From assembly GCF_006539185.1 (NCBI RefSeq), contig NZ_BJMN01000028.1, forward strand, positions 1 to 64,000: 64,000 bases of DNA. Direction: 5' to 3'. Each line of letters begins with the position of its first letter. The stretch's first letter is position 1. This DNA comes from Streptomyces gardneri. GTDB lineage: Bacteria > Actinomycetota > Actinomycetes > Streptomycetales > Streptomycetaceae. Below the pieces are notes generated by a model that saw only the letters and a list, made by a program, of their open reading frames with translations, made no database searches and was not told the origin of the DNA. The translations under genes and the position numbers were made by a program. Shown one piece after another: positions 17,185 through 26,139 of the stretch.

Positions 17185-18015
17185 TCAGCCGTCGAGCCTC
17201 GTGTCCCGGCCGACCTTCTCCCAGGTGGTGAGGTCGCTCCGGACCTGCTCCAGGTGGCCCAGGATCGCGTCGATCGAGTCGTCGCCGAGGGCGAGCCGCA
17301 GCGGCGTCTCGTCGGCTTCCAGCGCGGCCAGGACCGCCGCCGCGGCCTTCGCCGGGTCGCCGGCCTGCGTGCCGCCCCCGGTCTCGACGAAGGCCCGGGT
17401 CGCGCCCACCGTGTCCGCGTAGTCGGCGATGCCGTCGCCGCTCAGGCTGTGGTTGCCGAACAGGCTCGTACGGAAGGCGCCGGGCTCCACGATCAGGACC
17501 CGGATGCCGAGCGGGGCGACCTCGGCCGCGAGCGCCTCCGACATGCCCTCCAGGGCGAACTTGGTCGCGCTGTAGGCGCCGAAGCCCGCCATGGACGCCT
17601 GCCCGCCGACGCTGCTGAGCTGCACGATCGCGCCCGAGCGGCGGGCCCGCATGTGCGGCAGGACCGCCCGGGTGAGGGCGGCCGGCCCGAAGACGTGCAG
17701 GTCGAAGAGGGAGCGCAGCTCGGCGTCGGCGGTCTCCTCGACCGAACCGACGTGCGTGCGGCCCGCGTTGTTGACGAGGACGTCGATGCGGCCGTGCCGC
17801 TCGGCGGCCTCCGCGACGACCCGGTCGACCGCCGCCGCGTCGGTGACGTCCAGGGCGACCGCGTCCACCTGGTCGGGGTGGGCGGCGACCAGGTCGTCCA
17901 GGGTCGCGGGGCGGCGGGCCGCGGCGACCACGACGTCGCCGGCGGCGATCGCGGCCTCGGTGAAGGCCCGCCCGAAACCGCTGTTGGCGCCCGTGATCAA
18001 CCAGACCTTGCTCAT
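17185..18015 (-). CDS. short-chain dehydrogenase/reductase
   Basis: A 276-residue classical SDR. TGANSGFG at residues 9-16 is the NAD(P)-binding glycine motif, NNAG follows at about residue 89, and the catalytic Ser (SSVGG) and YSATK (Tyr-x-x-x-Lys, about residue 151) are intact. An Arg-Arg pair after beta-strand 2 (AARRP) suggests NADPH preference. ATG 18015 follows GAGGGAG. It is divergently transcribed from a LysR gene 87 bases away, the usual arrangement for a regulator controlling an oxidoreductase. The substrate is unknown. Confidence 0.92.
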   Translation of the reverse strand: MSKVWLITGANSGFGRAFTEAAIAAGDVVVAAARRPATLDDLVAAHPDQVDAVALDVTDAAAVDRVVAEAAERHGRIDVLVNNAGRTHVGSVEETADAELRSLFDLHVFGPAALTRAVLPHMRARRSGAIVQLSSVGGQASMAGFGAYSATKFALEGMSEALAAEVAPLGIRVLIVEPGAFRTSLFGNHSLSGDGIADYADTVGATRAFVETGGGTQAGDPAKAAAAVLAALEADETPLRLALGDDSIDAILGHLEQVRSDLTTWEKVGRDTRLDG

Positions 18016-18072
18016 GTCCGTACTCCCTCGAAGTCGTTCCCGGTGATGCAACAAGCCTGCGCCGAGGGCCCT

Positions 18073-18084
18073 TTGGCCGTCCAA
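18073..18084. promoter_or_regulatory. candidate LysR operator between SDR and lysR genes
   Basis: TTGG-N4-CCAA is a perfect small inverted repeat in the 87-base divergent intergenic region, 19 bases upstream of the regulator start. Position and symmetry suit autoregulation, but the arms are only four bases and the site lacks the textbook T-N11-A form. Confidence 0.35.
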
Positions 18085-18102
18085 GACCTCCTGTGATAAC
18101 CC

Positions 18103-19017
18103 ATGGGCATGACGACCAGTGATGTCCACGGCCGCGACCTGAGGTACTTCCTCGCGGTCGCCGAGGAACTCCACTTCACCCGCGCCGCCGAGCGGCTGTA
18201 CGTCTCCCAGCCCGCGCTCAGCAAGCAGATACGGGCCCTGGAGCGGCAGCTGGGCGCCCCCCTCTTCGACCGCGACCGGCGGGGCGTCGCCCTCACCCCC
18301 GTCGGTACGGCCCTGCTGCCGCACGCCCGTGCCGCGCTCGCCGCCTGGGAGGAGGGGCGGGAGGCGGTGCGCCGGGCGCGGGAGGCGGCGGACGGCACCC
18401 TCGTCGTCGGCATGAGCACCAGCCCCGGGCGCGGCGGCCTGCTGCCCGCGATCCGCTCCCGCTTCACCGAGGCCCACCCGGGCGCCCGGCTGAAGCTGCG
18501 CCAGGTCGCCTGGGACGACCCGACGGCCGGGCTCGCCGAGGGTGGGAGCGACGTCGCCTTCGTCTGGCTGCCGCTGGCCGGCGCGGACCGGTTCCGCTGG
18601 GTCGTCGTGGCCACCGAGCCCCGGCTCGTCGCGCTCCCGGCGGCCCACCCGCTGGCCGCGCGCGAGAGCCTGGACTTCGCCGACCTCCTCGACGAGCCAT
18701 TCCTCGCCCTGCCGGACAACGTGCCCGAACTGCGCGACCACTGGCTGGCGGTGGACGCCCGGGGCGGACGCCCGCCGGTGATCGGCGCCGAGATCGGCGG
18801 GGTGGACGAGACGTACGAGGCGCTCGTCGGCGGCCTCGGGGTCTGCCTGGTCGCGGCGGGCAACGCGCCCCTGCTCGCCCGCGAGGGCGTCGTCGTCCGG
18901 CCCGTCCGCGGCCTCACCCCCAGCCACCTCGTCCTGGCCTGGCGCGCCGACGACACCCGCCCCCTGGTGCGCGACTATGCCCGCGCGGCGGCCGAACTCC
19001 GCCCTCGGGAGGCCTGA
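18103..19017 (+). CDS. LysR family transcriptional regulator
   Basis: A 304-residue LTTR. The N-terminal winged HTH is diagnostic: LRYFLAVAEELHFTRAAERL followed by SQPALSKQIRALERQLG. A periplasmic-binding-like effector domain follows (about residues 90-295). The ATG at 18103 and another at 18109 are both possible; neither has a strong ribosome site. It probably controls the divergent SDR gene and itself. The ligand is unknown. Confidence 0.92.
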   Translation: MGMTTSDVHGRDLRYFLAVAEELHFTRAAERLYVSQPALSKQIRALERQLGAPLFDRDRRGVALTPVGTALLPHARAALAAWEEGREAVRRAREAADGTLVVGMSTSPGRGGLLPAIRSRFTEAHPGARLKLRQVAWDDPTAGLAEGGSDVAFVWLPLAGADRFRWVVVATEPRLVALPAAHPLAARESLDFADLLDEPFLALPDNVPELRDHWLAVDARGGRPPVIGAEIGGVDETYEALVGGLGVCLVAAGNAPLLAREGVVVRPVRGLTPSHLVLAWRADDTRPLVRDYARAAAELRPREA

Positions 19018-19092
19018 ACTCGCCTTGTTCGTAAGGGGAGTTGAGCGCTTAATGAGTCTCCACTCACGTGCGGTTCCGTCCCAGGGGGAAAC

Positions 19093-19662
19093 ATGGACAC
19101 GACCGGACCACTCGTCACACCGCCGCCGCCGAACCGTCCACCCGCTCCGCCGCCCCGCGACGTCACCACCATCGACGTGAGCGTCAGCAGGAGCCTGCTG
19201 TGGGTGAACCGCGCGTGCTATCCGCTGGGGAACATCGCCCGCGTCCACACGTACGTCGTCGTGCCCGACCGCTGGGCCGCCGTGAAGCGGTTCCTGGCGA
19301 TCGTGGTCATCCCGGTTCTGGTGCTGTCCGTGACCTCCGGCGAATCCGACGAGGGCGTGGACATCGCCCGGTTCGTCAGCCTCGCGGTCCTTGTCTTCGC
19401 CCTCGCGGACATGCTCATCGTTCTCTTCCGGCCGGAGCACTCGGTCCTGGCCATCGAGACCACGGGGGTGGCGATCGCCCTGCTCACCAGCCGCGACGCG
19501 AGCGTGCTCTCGGATCTCGTCCGCCGGATCGCGCTCGCGATCGAGAACCCGGACGCGGATTTCCACGTCCAGGTGGAGCAGCTGACGGTCAACATGAAGA
19601 ACTACACCGGGGACACCGTCAACATCGTCGGAGGCCGCGACCACAAGGGGATCGTGAAGTGA
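19093..19662 (+). CDS. DUF6232 family two-TM protein with C-terminal glycine motif
   Basis: A 189-residue protein. After a Pro-rich N-terminus comes the beta-rich DUF6232 core (VSVSRSLLWVNRACYPLGNIARVHTYVV), then two TM helices (about residues 75-88 and 98-115) and a soluble helical part. The tail NYTGDTVNIVGG (residues 170-181) and HKGIVK strikingly match the N-terminus of the next gene product. ATG 19093 follows CAGGGGGAAAC. Its stop overlaps the next start by GTGA, so the two proteins are made together. Function unknown; I suspect a membrane sensor/effector pair. Confidence 0.8.
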   Translation: MDTTGPLVTPPPPNRPPAPPPRDVTTIDVSVSRSLLWVNRACYPLGNIARVHTYVVVPDRWAAVKRFLAIVVIPVLVLSVTSGESDEGVDIARFVSLAVLVFALADMLIVLFRPEHSVLAIETTGVAIALLTSRDASVLSDLVRRIALAIENPDADFHVQVEQLTVNMKNYTGDTVNIVGGRDHKGIVK

Positions 19663-20027
19663 CGGCCGGCGACAACCACGGCGGAAACAACTACGGCGGC
19701 GACCAGGTCAACATCTTCGGCGGCGAAGGCCACACGGGCATCGTCCACCACCACGCCGGACCCCAGCAGCAGCCCACCCTGGAGGAGGCGCTGCGGACCG
19801 TCGTCGAGCTCATGCGGGTGCTGCGCGCGGAGGTGCCGCCCGAGGACCGGGGCTCCTTCGACGACGCCCTGCCCGTCCTCGCCGCCGACGAGGACGCCAC
19901 CCCGCCCCCGGTACGGCGCCGGGCGCTGCTGACGGTCGCGGGCATCGCCGCGCTGCTCGGGACCGTCGGCACACCGCTCCTGGACGCGGCCCGTGCCGCC
20001 CTGGAACTACTCGGAGTAGGCGGCTAG
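19659..20027 (+). CDS. small membrane protein with N-terminal glycine motif, partner of DUF6232 protein
   Basis: A 122-residue protein. Residues 10-29 contain NYGGDQVNIFGG then HTGIVHH, aligning position by position with the C-terminus of the upstream protein (N-Y-x-G-D-x-V-N-I-x-G-G-x-x-H-x-G-I-V). A helical middle (LEEALRTVVELMRVLRAEV) and a C-terminal hydrophobic segment (LLTVAGIAALLGTVGTPLL, about residues 92-110) follow. The GTG start overlaps the previous stop by 4 nt. I recognise no Pfam-type domain; this is part of the two-gene module discussed in the findings. Confidence 0.75.
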   Translation: MTAGDNHGGNNYGGDQVNIFGGEGHTGIVHHHAGPQQQPTLEEALRTVVELMRVLRAEVPPEDRGSFDDALPVLAADEDATPPPVRRRALLTVAGIAALLGTVGTPLLDAARAALELLGVGG

Positions 20028-20071
20028 AGGCTCTCCGAGCGCCGCGCTCACGCAGCGTATTCGGGTACCCC

Positions 20072-20096
20072 GGCCCCGAGTTGCCAACTCGGGGCC
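20072..20096 (+). terminator. hairpin terminator after the DUF6232 operon
   Basis: A perfect 11-bp stem (GGCCCCGAGTT with its complement) and three-base loop, 45 bases after the stop. The following 127 bases before the next gene hold no recognisable riboswitch or strong promoter. Confidence 0.7.
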
Positions 20097-20223
20097 ACGG
20101 GAGAAGAGTGGGTCCTGTGATTCCTGTGCACCGTTGAGTCGTGGAACTCCGGTCACCCAGGGCCGCCTTCAGAGGCCGGCCCCCGCGGACGAAGCAGCAC
20201 CCTGACAGCCACCTGGATTCACC

Positions 20224-21507
20224 ATGACCACAACCGCCCAGCGACGAGTCGTCCGAGCTGCGAGCGCGTCCCTTCTGGCGGCGGGCCTGGCGCTGTCGTC
20301 AGGCATGAGCGCCATGGCGGCATCCTCCGCGCCGGCGCAGGTGCAGGCCGCCGAAAGGGCCCAGCCGACACCGCCACCACCTGCTGAGGAGGAGCAGGTG
20401 CCGCCGCCTGTGGAGGAGGAGCAGGTACCGCCGCCCGTGGAGGAGGAGCAGGTACCGCCGACGGTGGATGAGCAGGTGCCTCCCGTCGAGGAGCAAGTGC
20501 CTCCCGAAGAGGAGCAGGTGCCTCCTGAAGAGGAGCAGTACAACCCCGACCAGGGGGAAGAGCAGAACCCCGCGGACGAGGAAGTGAACCCCGACGGGCA
20601 GCAGGGAGTGCTGCCCGCTGAGGGCGAGGAAGCGCCTCCTGCCCAGAACGTCGCGATTCAGACCCTGACCGCCGGCGAGCTCAAGCAGGCGCAGGACAAC
20701 CTCGCGGCCACCAACCTCTCCGCCGCGGAGAAGGCGAAGGTCAAGAAGCAGCTGGACGACCTCCAGGCCATCATCAACGGGAACGGGTCGCAGCAGCAGA
20801 AGGACGAGGCCAAGGCCCTCGCCAAGGGGCTGGCCGAAGCGCTGAGGCTCAGCAAGGACGCGGACTTCCCGAAGGAGGACCGGGAGAGGTACGCGAAGCT
20901 CGTCCTCGGCGTCACCACAGCGCTGGAGAAGGTCAACGGGACGGGGTCCGTCGCCGAGCGGCTCGTCTACTTCAAGGTCCTCCAGGACCTGAACACCGTC
21001 CTCACGAAACTCACGGACAAGAACCTGACCGTGCAGGAGAAGGTGCTCTACTCCAAGTACGCGGACGTGCTCCTCGGCGGCGTGCTGGCCGCACAGCAGC
21101 CGGGCACCGCGCCGACGAAGCCGGAGGACAAGAAGAAGCTCCAGGAGAAGCTGCAGAAGAACGCCGCGGCGCTCAAGGTCTACCAGAGCGCGGACTCCTC
21201 CCCGGAGCAGCGGGCCGAAGCCAAGGCGACGCTCGACGAGCAGGCCCGGTCGGTGACCGACGCCAAGTACCTGGAGCTCGTCGAGGAGCTCAAGCGCCTG
21301 AAGGCACCGCAGGCCTGCCTCGACGTCGTGCAGACCCGGACGCAGCAGGCCGGCTGGCCGGACGGCTCCCTCTGGGGTCTGACCGACAAGTCCTGCGAGG
21401 ACACCGTGAAGGCGGGTGCGGCGGACAGCAGCAGCGACTGGGCCGCGCTCTTCGAGTGCATCGTGAACGAGCCGTTCAGCACGTGCCCGGCCCGCATCCC
21501 CGAGTAA
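20224..21507 (+). CDS. secreted protein with Pro/Glu repeat and helical domain
   Basis: A 427-residue exported protein. The signal peptide (residues 1-33) ends SAMAASS. Residues 55-107 form an acidic proline repeat of EEEQVPPPV-type units that shortens from nine to seven residues. The remainder is strongly helical, with alternating Lys/Glu/Leu/Ala (ELKQAQDNLAATNLSAAEKA), suggesting a coiled or helical-bundle rod. Four cysteines in the last 75 residues could form two disulfides. ATG 20224 has no clear ribosome site. It converges on the kinase gene with only 3 nt between stops. I do not recognise the family; a wall-spanning structural or adhesive role is a guess. Confidence 0.75.
   Translation: MTTTAQRRVVRAASASLLAAGLALSSGMSAMAASSAPAQVQAAERAQPTPPPPAEEEQVPPPVEEEQVPPPVEEEQVPPTVDEQVPPVEEQVPPEEEQVPPEEEQYNPDQGEEQNPADEEVNPDGQQGVLPAEGEEAPPAQNVAIQTLTAGELKQAQDNLAATNLSAAEKAKVKKQLDDLQAIINGNGSQQQKDEAKALAKGLAEALRLSKDADFPKEDRERYAKLVLGVTTALEKVNGTGSVAERLVYFKVLQDLNTVLTKLTDKNLTVQEKVLYSKYADVLLGGVLAAQQPGTAPTKPEDKKKLQEKLQKNAAALKVYQSADSSPEQRAEAKATLDEQARSVTDAKYLELVEELKRLKAPQACLDVVQTRTQQAGWPDGSLWGLTDKSCEDTVKAGAADSSSDWAALFECIVNEPFSTCPARIPE
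20386..20544. repeat. coding Pro/Glu repeat array
   Basis: Degenerate 27- then 21-base units encode EEEQVPPPV and EEQVPPE in the secreted protein. Third-position drift between units indicates older expansion than the 32-bp array at 2369. Confidence 0.75.
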
Positions 21508-21510
21508 GCC

Positions 21511-23388
21511 CTACAACCGCACGAACTCACCCGGCTCCGCGTCCACCATCGGGTAGACGAGGAGCCGGTCCTTGCCCTCCCACGTGTCCACGACCACGTA
21601 ACTGGAGCCGTTCTCCGGGCACTCGGAGTCGGTGTTGCCCGTCTCCTTGGTCTGCGGTCCGATGACGAGGAACGCGCCGACGCCCGCGAGGACGGACGTG
21701 GAGGCGCAGCTGACGACGTCGGTGGTGGCCTCGCCGGCGTCGTTCGTGCGCGGGAAGACGTCGGTGATGCGGATGACCGGCGTGCCGATGGGGCCCTGGG
21801 TGACCGTCACCTCCGTGCGGTAGCGGTCGTCGTTGTCGCCGTAGACCTCTCTCATGGGCTTGCTGCGCCAGCGGCCGAGGTAGCGGGCGGGGACGACGGC
21901 GGTGCCGGTGGGCGCCTTGCGGAAGGTGGCCTTCGCGGCGCCCGAGGTCCACTCCAGGACGTCGGGGGAGCGCAGGGTGAGGGTCTGGTGCGCGGCGGGG
22001 GTGCAGCGCTGGGCGGGCACGCTGGTCGTGACGTCGGACTCGCCGAGCACGACCTTGTCCTCGTCGGCCGAGACGAGCCGGGAGCGGCCCATGCAGAGCC
22101 GGCTCTCGGAGACCTGGACGTAGACCGCGCTCTTGGCGCCCGCCGCGCCCTGGGTGATCTCGATCCGGGCGGTCTCCCGGGGGTGGTCGGCGGTGCCCTG
22201 GATGACGCCCTCCCAGGCGCCGAGGAAGCTGCCGGGGACGATCCCGGCGGGCCGGGCGGAGACGCCGTCGGTCTGGCCCTTGCCGCGGTTCTTCTGCTCG
22301 TCGCCGCCGGTGTCCGGGTCGGGCCAGAAGGTGTACGTGGCGCCGGCCGCGGCGGCCACGACGAGGGTCGCGAGGGCGGTGATCAGGGCCGTACGGCGGC
22401 GGGGGCGGGGTGCGGTGCGGGCGGTGGGCGGCAGGGGGGTGGCGGGTGTCGGGTCACCGGCGGAGGCGAGCATCCTGGCTCCCCCTGCCTCCGGACCCGC
22501 CTCGGCCTCGAGGAGCCGGGCCGCGTGGCGGCCCAGCCGGGCCAGGACGTCCGCCGGGAGCCACGGGTCGGCGACGGGCAGCGTCTCGACGATCTCGGCC
22601 GCCGAGGGACGCGCCGCGGGGTCCTTCGCGAGGCAGGCCCGGATGAGGCCGGAGAGCTCGGGTGCGAGGTCCGTCAGGTCGGGTTCGTCGTGGGCGATGC
22701 GGAACATCTGGGCGTGGACGCCGCTGTCGGCCGTCCCGAAGGGGGAGCGGCCGGTCGCCGCGTACGCGAGGACGGAGCCGAGGCAGAAGACGTCCGACGC
22801 GGGGGTGACGCGGTCGCCGCGGACCTGCTCGGGCGACATGAAGCCGGGGGAGCCGACGACCGCGCCGGTGGAGGTCAGGCCGCCGCCGTCGGCGACGGTG
22901 TCGACGGCGCGGGCGATGCCGAAGTCGATGAGCCGGGGCCCGTCGACGGTCAGCAGCACGTTGGAGGGCTTGAGGTCGCGGTGGACGAGCCCGGCGTCGT
23001 GGATGTGGACGAGGGCGCGGGCGAGCCCGGAGGCGAGCGCCCGTACGGTCGCGGGCGGCAGGGGCCCGTACTCGTCGCCGACGACGGTCCGCAGCGACGG
23101 ACCGGGGACGTACCCGATGGCCACCCACGGGGCGTCGGCGGAGGTGTCCGAGCCGAGCACGGGCGCCGTGCCCGTGCCGCCGACCCGCTCCAGGGCGGCG
23201 ACCTCGCGGGCGAACCGCCGCCGGAACTCCTCCTGGGCGGCCAGCTCGGCGTGCACGATCTTGACCGCGACCGTCCGGCCGCCGGCCGAGCGCGCGAGGA
23301 ACACCCGGCCCATCCCACCGACCCCGAGACGGCCGATCAGACGGAACGGACCGATGCTGACCGGGTCTTCCGCGTTCAATGGCTCCAC
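21511..23388 (-). CDS. membrane Ser/Thr protein kinase with extracytoplasmic domain
   Basis: A 625-residue PknB-type (Hanks) kinase. The catalytic domain spans about residues 12-270: GRLGVGGMG loop, VAVKIV lysine, HRDLKPSNV catalytic loop, IDFGIAR metal motif, SPGFMSPEQV activation segment. A Pro-rich stretch is followed by one TM helix (TALITALATLVVAAAAG, about residue 335) and a beta-rich external region of about 270 residues with Cys pairs, a possible sensor. I choose GTG 23388 over ATG 23400 because CATGCT, overlapping that ATG, lies 7 nt upstream as a leaderless -10. External ligand unknown. Confidence 0.88.
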   Translation of the reverse strand: MEPLNAEDPVSIGPFRLIGRLGVGGMGRVFLARSAGGRTVAVKIVHAELAAQEEFRRRFAREVAALERVGGTGTAPVLGSDTSADAPWVAIGYVPGPSLRTVVGDEYGPLPPATVRALASGLARALVHIHDAGLVHRDLKPSNVLLTVDGPRLIDFGIARAVDTVADGGGLTSTGAVVGSPGFMSPEQVRGDRVTPASDVFCLGSVLAYAATGRSPFGTADSGVHAQMFRIAHDEPDLTDLAPELSGLIRACLAKDPAARPSAAEIVETLPVADPWLPADVLARLGRHAARLLEAEAGPEAGGARMLASAGDPTPATPLPPTARTAPRPRRRTALITALATLVVAAAAGATYTFWPDPDTGGDEQKNRGKGQTDGVSARPAGIVPGSFLGAWEGVIQGTADHPRETARIEITQGAAGAKSAVYVQVSESRLCMGRSRLVSADEDKVVLGESDVTTSVPAQRCTPAAHQTLTLRSPDVLEWTSGAAKATFRKAPTGTAVVPARYLGRWRSKPMREVYGDNDDRYRTEVTVTQGPIGTPVIRITDVFPRTNDAGEATTDVVSCASTSVLAGVGAFLVIGPQTKETGNTDSECPENGSSYVVVDTWEGKDRLLVYPMVDAEPGEFVRL

Positions 23389-23426
23389 GGCGACGAGCAT
23401 GCCAGAACACGCCTCGGCCGTCTCCG

Positions 23427-24986
23427 TCAGCCGTCCCCGCAGACCTTCGTGCCCTTCGGGGTGGAGCAGGGCAGATGGCCGTGGGTGAGGACGACGTCCT
23501 GGCCGCTGCCCCGGATCAGGTAGTTGAGGAAGCTGGAGGTCAGCGAGTCGGCGGGCGGCCGGCCCCAGGTGTAGGCGTACTCGATCTCCCGGTACGGGTA
23601 GCTGGACACGCCGATCTCCTCGACGACCGGCCTGCGCCCGTCGATGGCCACCCGGTGCAGCCCCTTCAGGCCGCTGCCGCTGCGGAGTTCGGTGTAGCCG
23701 ATGGCGCCGGGGAGCCGGGCGACGGTCGACAGGACCTGCTCGGTGGAGTCGAGCTCGCAGCGGACGACCTTCGACGCGGGGTCGTCGAGGCTCTCGCAGT
23801 TCAGGGAGGAGTTGGCCAGCTCGTTGCGGCCGAGGACCCGGCGCTGGAAGACCTCCCTGGTACCGGAGTTGGCGTCCCTGCTGATGAGCCGGACCGGCTG
23901 GTGCACGCCGGGGACGAGCTCGTTCCAGTCGGTGATCTCGCCCCGGTAGAGGCGGCGGATCTGGTCCAGGGTGAGGCTCTCCACGGGTATCCCGTCGTTG
24001 AGGACGAGCGTGAAGAGGGAGACCGCGACCATGCTCTCCCGCAGCTGCGGATAGCCGCCCGGCTTGCGCCCGTCGGAGAGGGCGACGACGGCGGGGGAGC
24101 CCTTGCCGTGGTTCGCCCCGGACGCCGCCAGCTCCCGTATCCCGGCGGTCGAGCCGTGCGCGGTCACGTTCACCGTCGAGCCCGGGCAGTCCTTCTCGTA
24201 CTTCTTCGCCAGCTCCCGTACGACCGGCGCGAAGGCCGTCGAGCCGGTGACGGTGAGCGTGCCCGTGGCGCAGCCGATCGGCGGCGGGGTCCGCTCGCGG
24301 ACGATGATCGTGGCGAGCGCGACGACACAGACGGTGAGGACGATCGTGACCGTCCGGGCGGCCCGGCTGAAGACGGGCGGCTTGTCGTCGGGGGTCGTGC
24401 TGTGGTTGAGGTGGACGTGTCCCTCGGCGATGTTGCCGTCGACCGAGACCGGGTCGCCGATGGGGCCGCCGGTGAGCAGGACGAGCAGCTTGTAGTGGGC
24501 GCCGCGGTTGAGCGGGACCTTGGGCAGCAGGACGGTGGTGGCGCCCTCCGCCGGGCCCTGCCAGCTGTCGGGGAAGTGGCTGAGGAGCCGGGGGTGGTCG
24601 GGCGCGGTGACGACGACCGCCTTCACCCGCCGGTTCCGGAACTCGACCGTGAGTCCGTGGTCGTCACCGTCCGTGTAGTGGTCGGCGCCGATCGACAGGG
24701 CCCCGTCGTTCTCGATCCGGAGGAGGACGAGGGTGGCGTCCCGCAGCTCCGGGCTCGCGTTGAAGAACCCGCGCCGGACGGCCGCGCCTGGGCCGGTCAC
24801 CGCGCCGTTCGCGGCGGCGTTCCCGATGGCCGTGTCGAGCTGGACGCGGTAGCCGATCCGCCGCTGGTGCGGCACCCGCCGCTCGTACCAGACGGCACCG
24901 GTGGAGACGAGGACACCGAGGAGGGCGGTGACCAGGGCGATGAGGTTCTCAGCGGTGAGCCAGTCCACCCGCGCGACGGTACGCAC
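23427..24986 (-). CDS. membrane-tethered PstS-like substrate-binding protein
   Basis: About 519 residues. An N-terminal TM helix (NLIALVTALLGVLVSTGAVWY) precedes a beta-rich domain of about 190 residues, a second TM helix (VTIVLTVCVVALATIIV), then a periplasmic-binding domain of the PstS class: LTVTGSTAFAPVV, HGSTAGIREL, SRDANSGTREVF and GAIGYTELRSG. Phosphate binding is plausible, but there are no pstCAB transporter genes and the fused N-terminal module is unusual, so sensing seems as likely as transport. The start is uncertain: GTG 24986 or GTG 24968; an open frame extends to 25160 but is Pro/Arg-rich and non-coding in character. Confidence 0.75.
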   Translation of the reverse strand: MRTVARVDWLTAENLIALVTALLGVLVSTGAVWYERRVPHQRRIGYRVQLDTAIGNAAANGAVTGPGAAVRRGFFNASPELRDATLVLLRIENDGALSIGADHYTDGDDHGLTVEFRNRRVKAVVVTAPDHPRLLSHFPDSWQGPAEGATTVLLPKVPLNRGAHYKLLVLLTGGPIGDPVSVDGNIAEGHVHLNHSTTPDDKPPVFSRAARTVTIVLTVCVVALATIIVRERTPPPIGCATGTLTVTGSTAFAPVVRELAKKYEKDCPGSTVNVTAHGSTAGIRELAASGANHGKGSPAVVALSDGRKPGGYPQLRESMVAVSLFTLVLNDGIPVESLTLDQIRRLYRGEITDWNELVPGVHQPVRLISRDANSGTREVFQRRVLGRNELANSSLNCESLDDPASKVVRCELDSTEQVLSTVARLPGAIGYTELRSGSGLKGLHRVAIDGRRPVVEEIGVSSYPYREIEYAYTWGRPPADSLTSSFLNYLIRGSGQDVVLTHGHLPCSTPKGTKVCGDG

Positions 24987-25174
24987 GTGTGTGCGGTTCC
25001 ACGGTCGGCGTAGCCCCCCGTCACCCGGAGTTCTCCCTTCCTTCAGGCGGGTCCCCGGGCGGGTCCCCGGGCGGGGCCCGGGCGGGTCCTTCAGGCGGGC
25101 GATCAGGGGTTGCCCGGGGCTCGCGGGCGTGGGTGTAATGGCCACGAGGGGGCCTGCCATCTGAGGAGTACCCC

Positions 25175-26116
25175 ATGCGTGTCGTCGAAGTGACCGCCTA
25201 CGGCGGACCCGAGGTCCTCAGAATGTCCCGCCGGCCCGAGCCGGAGGCCGGGGACGTCCCGGGGAGGGTCCGGGTGCGCCTGAAGGCGGCCGGTGTGAAC
25301 CAGGCGGATCTGCGGATCCGCGCAGGCCACTACGCCGACTCGGTCGGCTCGCTCAAGCCCCCGTTCATCCTCGGGACCGACTTCGCGGGGAAGCTGCTCG
25401 ACCCGGCGCCCGGGATGGCGGTCGGGACCCGTGTGGCCGGATTCGTGCCCTGGTACGACGAGCTGACCGGAGAGGGCACCTACGCGGAGGTCGTCCAGGT
25501 CGCCCCGGAGTGGCTGGCCCCGATCCCGGACGACGTGGACCACACCGTGGCCGCCTCCCTCCCGCTCGCCTCGGCCGCCGCCCAGCAGGGGCTCGACCGG
25601 ATCGCGCTGCCGGCGGGGTCGACGCTGCTCGTGACCGGCGGGAGCACGGTGGTGGGCCGGCTGGCCGTCCAGTACGCCTCGGCGGCCGGGCTGCGGGTCG
25701 TGGCCGTGGCCCACGAGGGTGACGAGAGCGAACTGAAGATCCTCGGGGCGGAGCACGCCCTCCCGCGCGGCACCCCGGAGGACGTGATCGACAGGGTGCT
25801 CGCGGCCGTCCCTGAGCAGGTGGACGGGGTCTTCGACGGGGCGCTCCTCGGCGAGGACATCATTCCGGTGCTGAAGGACGGCGGCGTCTTCGTCGCGATC
25901 GCCCCCGACCGGGTTCCGGCCCCGCAGCGGAACATCCGCGTCGAGGCCGTCCGTGCGGTGCCGGACGCCACCCGGCTGGCCGAGAGCCTGCAGAAGGTGG
26001 CGGACCGGGAGCTGATCACCCGGGTGGCCGACGTCCTCCCCCTGGAGGAGGTCGCCGAGGCCCACCGCCGAGCGGAGTCGGGCCACCGCCCGGGCCGCAT
26101 CATCCTGATGATCTGA
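25175..26116 (+). CDS. quinone oxidoreductase-type MDR family protein
   Basis: A 313-residue zinc-independent medium-chain dehydrogenase/reductase of the NADPH:quinone reductase class. The N-terminal GroES-like domain has VRLKAAGVNQADLRIRAGHY and GTDFAGKL; the Rossmann domain has LLVTGGSTVVGRLAVQYA. The usual nucleotide motif GxxGxVG reads GGSTVVG, a slight deviation. Zinc-binding cysteines of alcohol dehydrogenases are absent. ATG 25175 follows GAGGAGT. It is monocistronic with a long terminator. Substrate unknown; detoxification of quinones or enones is typical of the family. Confidence 0.88.
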   Translation: MRVVEVTAYGGPEVLRMSRRPEPEAGDVPGRVRVRLKAAGVNQADLRIRAGHYADSVGSLKPPFILGTDFAGKLLDPAPGMAVGTRVAGFVPWYDELTGEGTYAEVVQVAPEWLAPIPDDVDHTVAASLPLASAAAQQGLDRIALPAGSTLLVTGGSTVVGRLAVQYASAAGLRVVAVAHEGDESELKILGAEHALPRGTPEDVIDRVLAAVPEQVDGVFDGALLGEDIIPVLKDGGVFVAIAPDRVPAPQRNIRVEAVRAVPDATRLAESLQKVADRELITRVADVLPLEEVAEAHRRAESGHRPGRIILMI

Positions 26117-26139
26117 CCCTTCCCGGCCCGATCCGACCC

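Noticed and set aside
17185-19644. 819-codon minus-strand open frame around the SDR
   Set aside because: Residues before MSKVWLITGAN are antisense to lysR and DUF6232 genes; the ribosome site and homology put the start at 18015.
20028-20223. c-di-AMP (ydaO) riboswitch before the secreted protein gene
   Set aside because: Streptomyces wall-related secreted genes often have one, but I find only a terminator hairpin and none of the conserved ydaO blocks.
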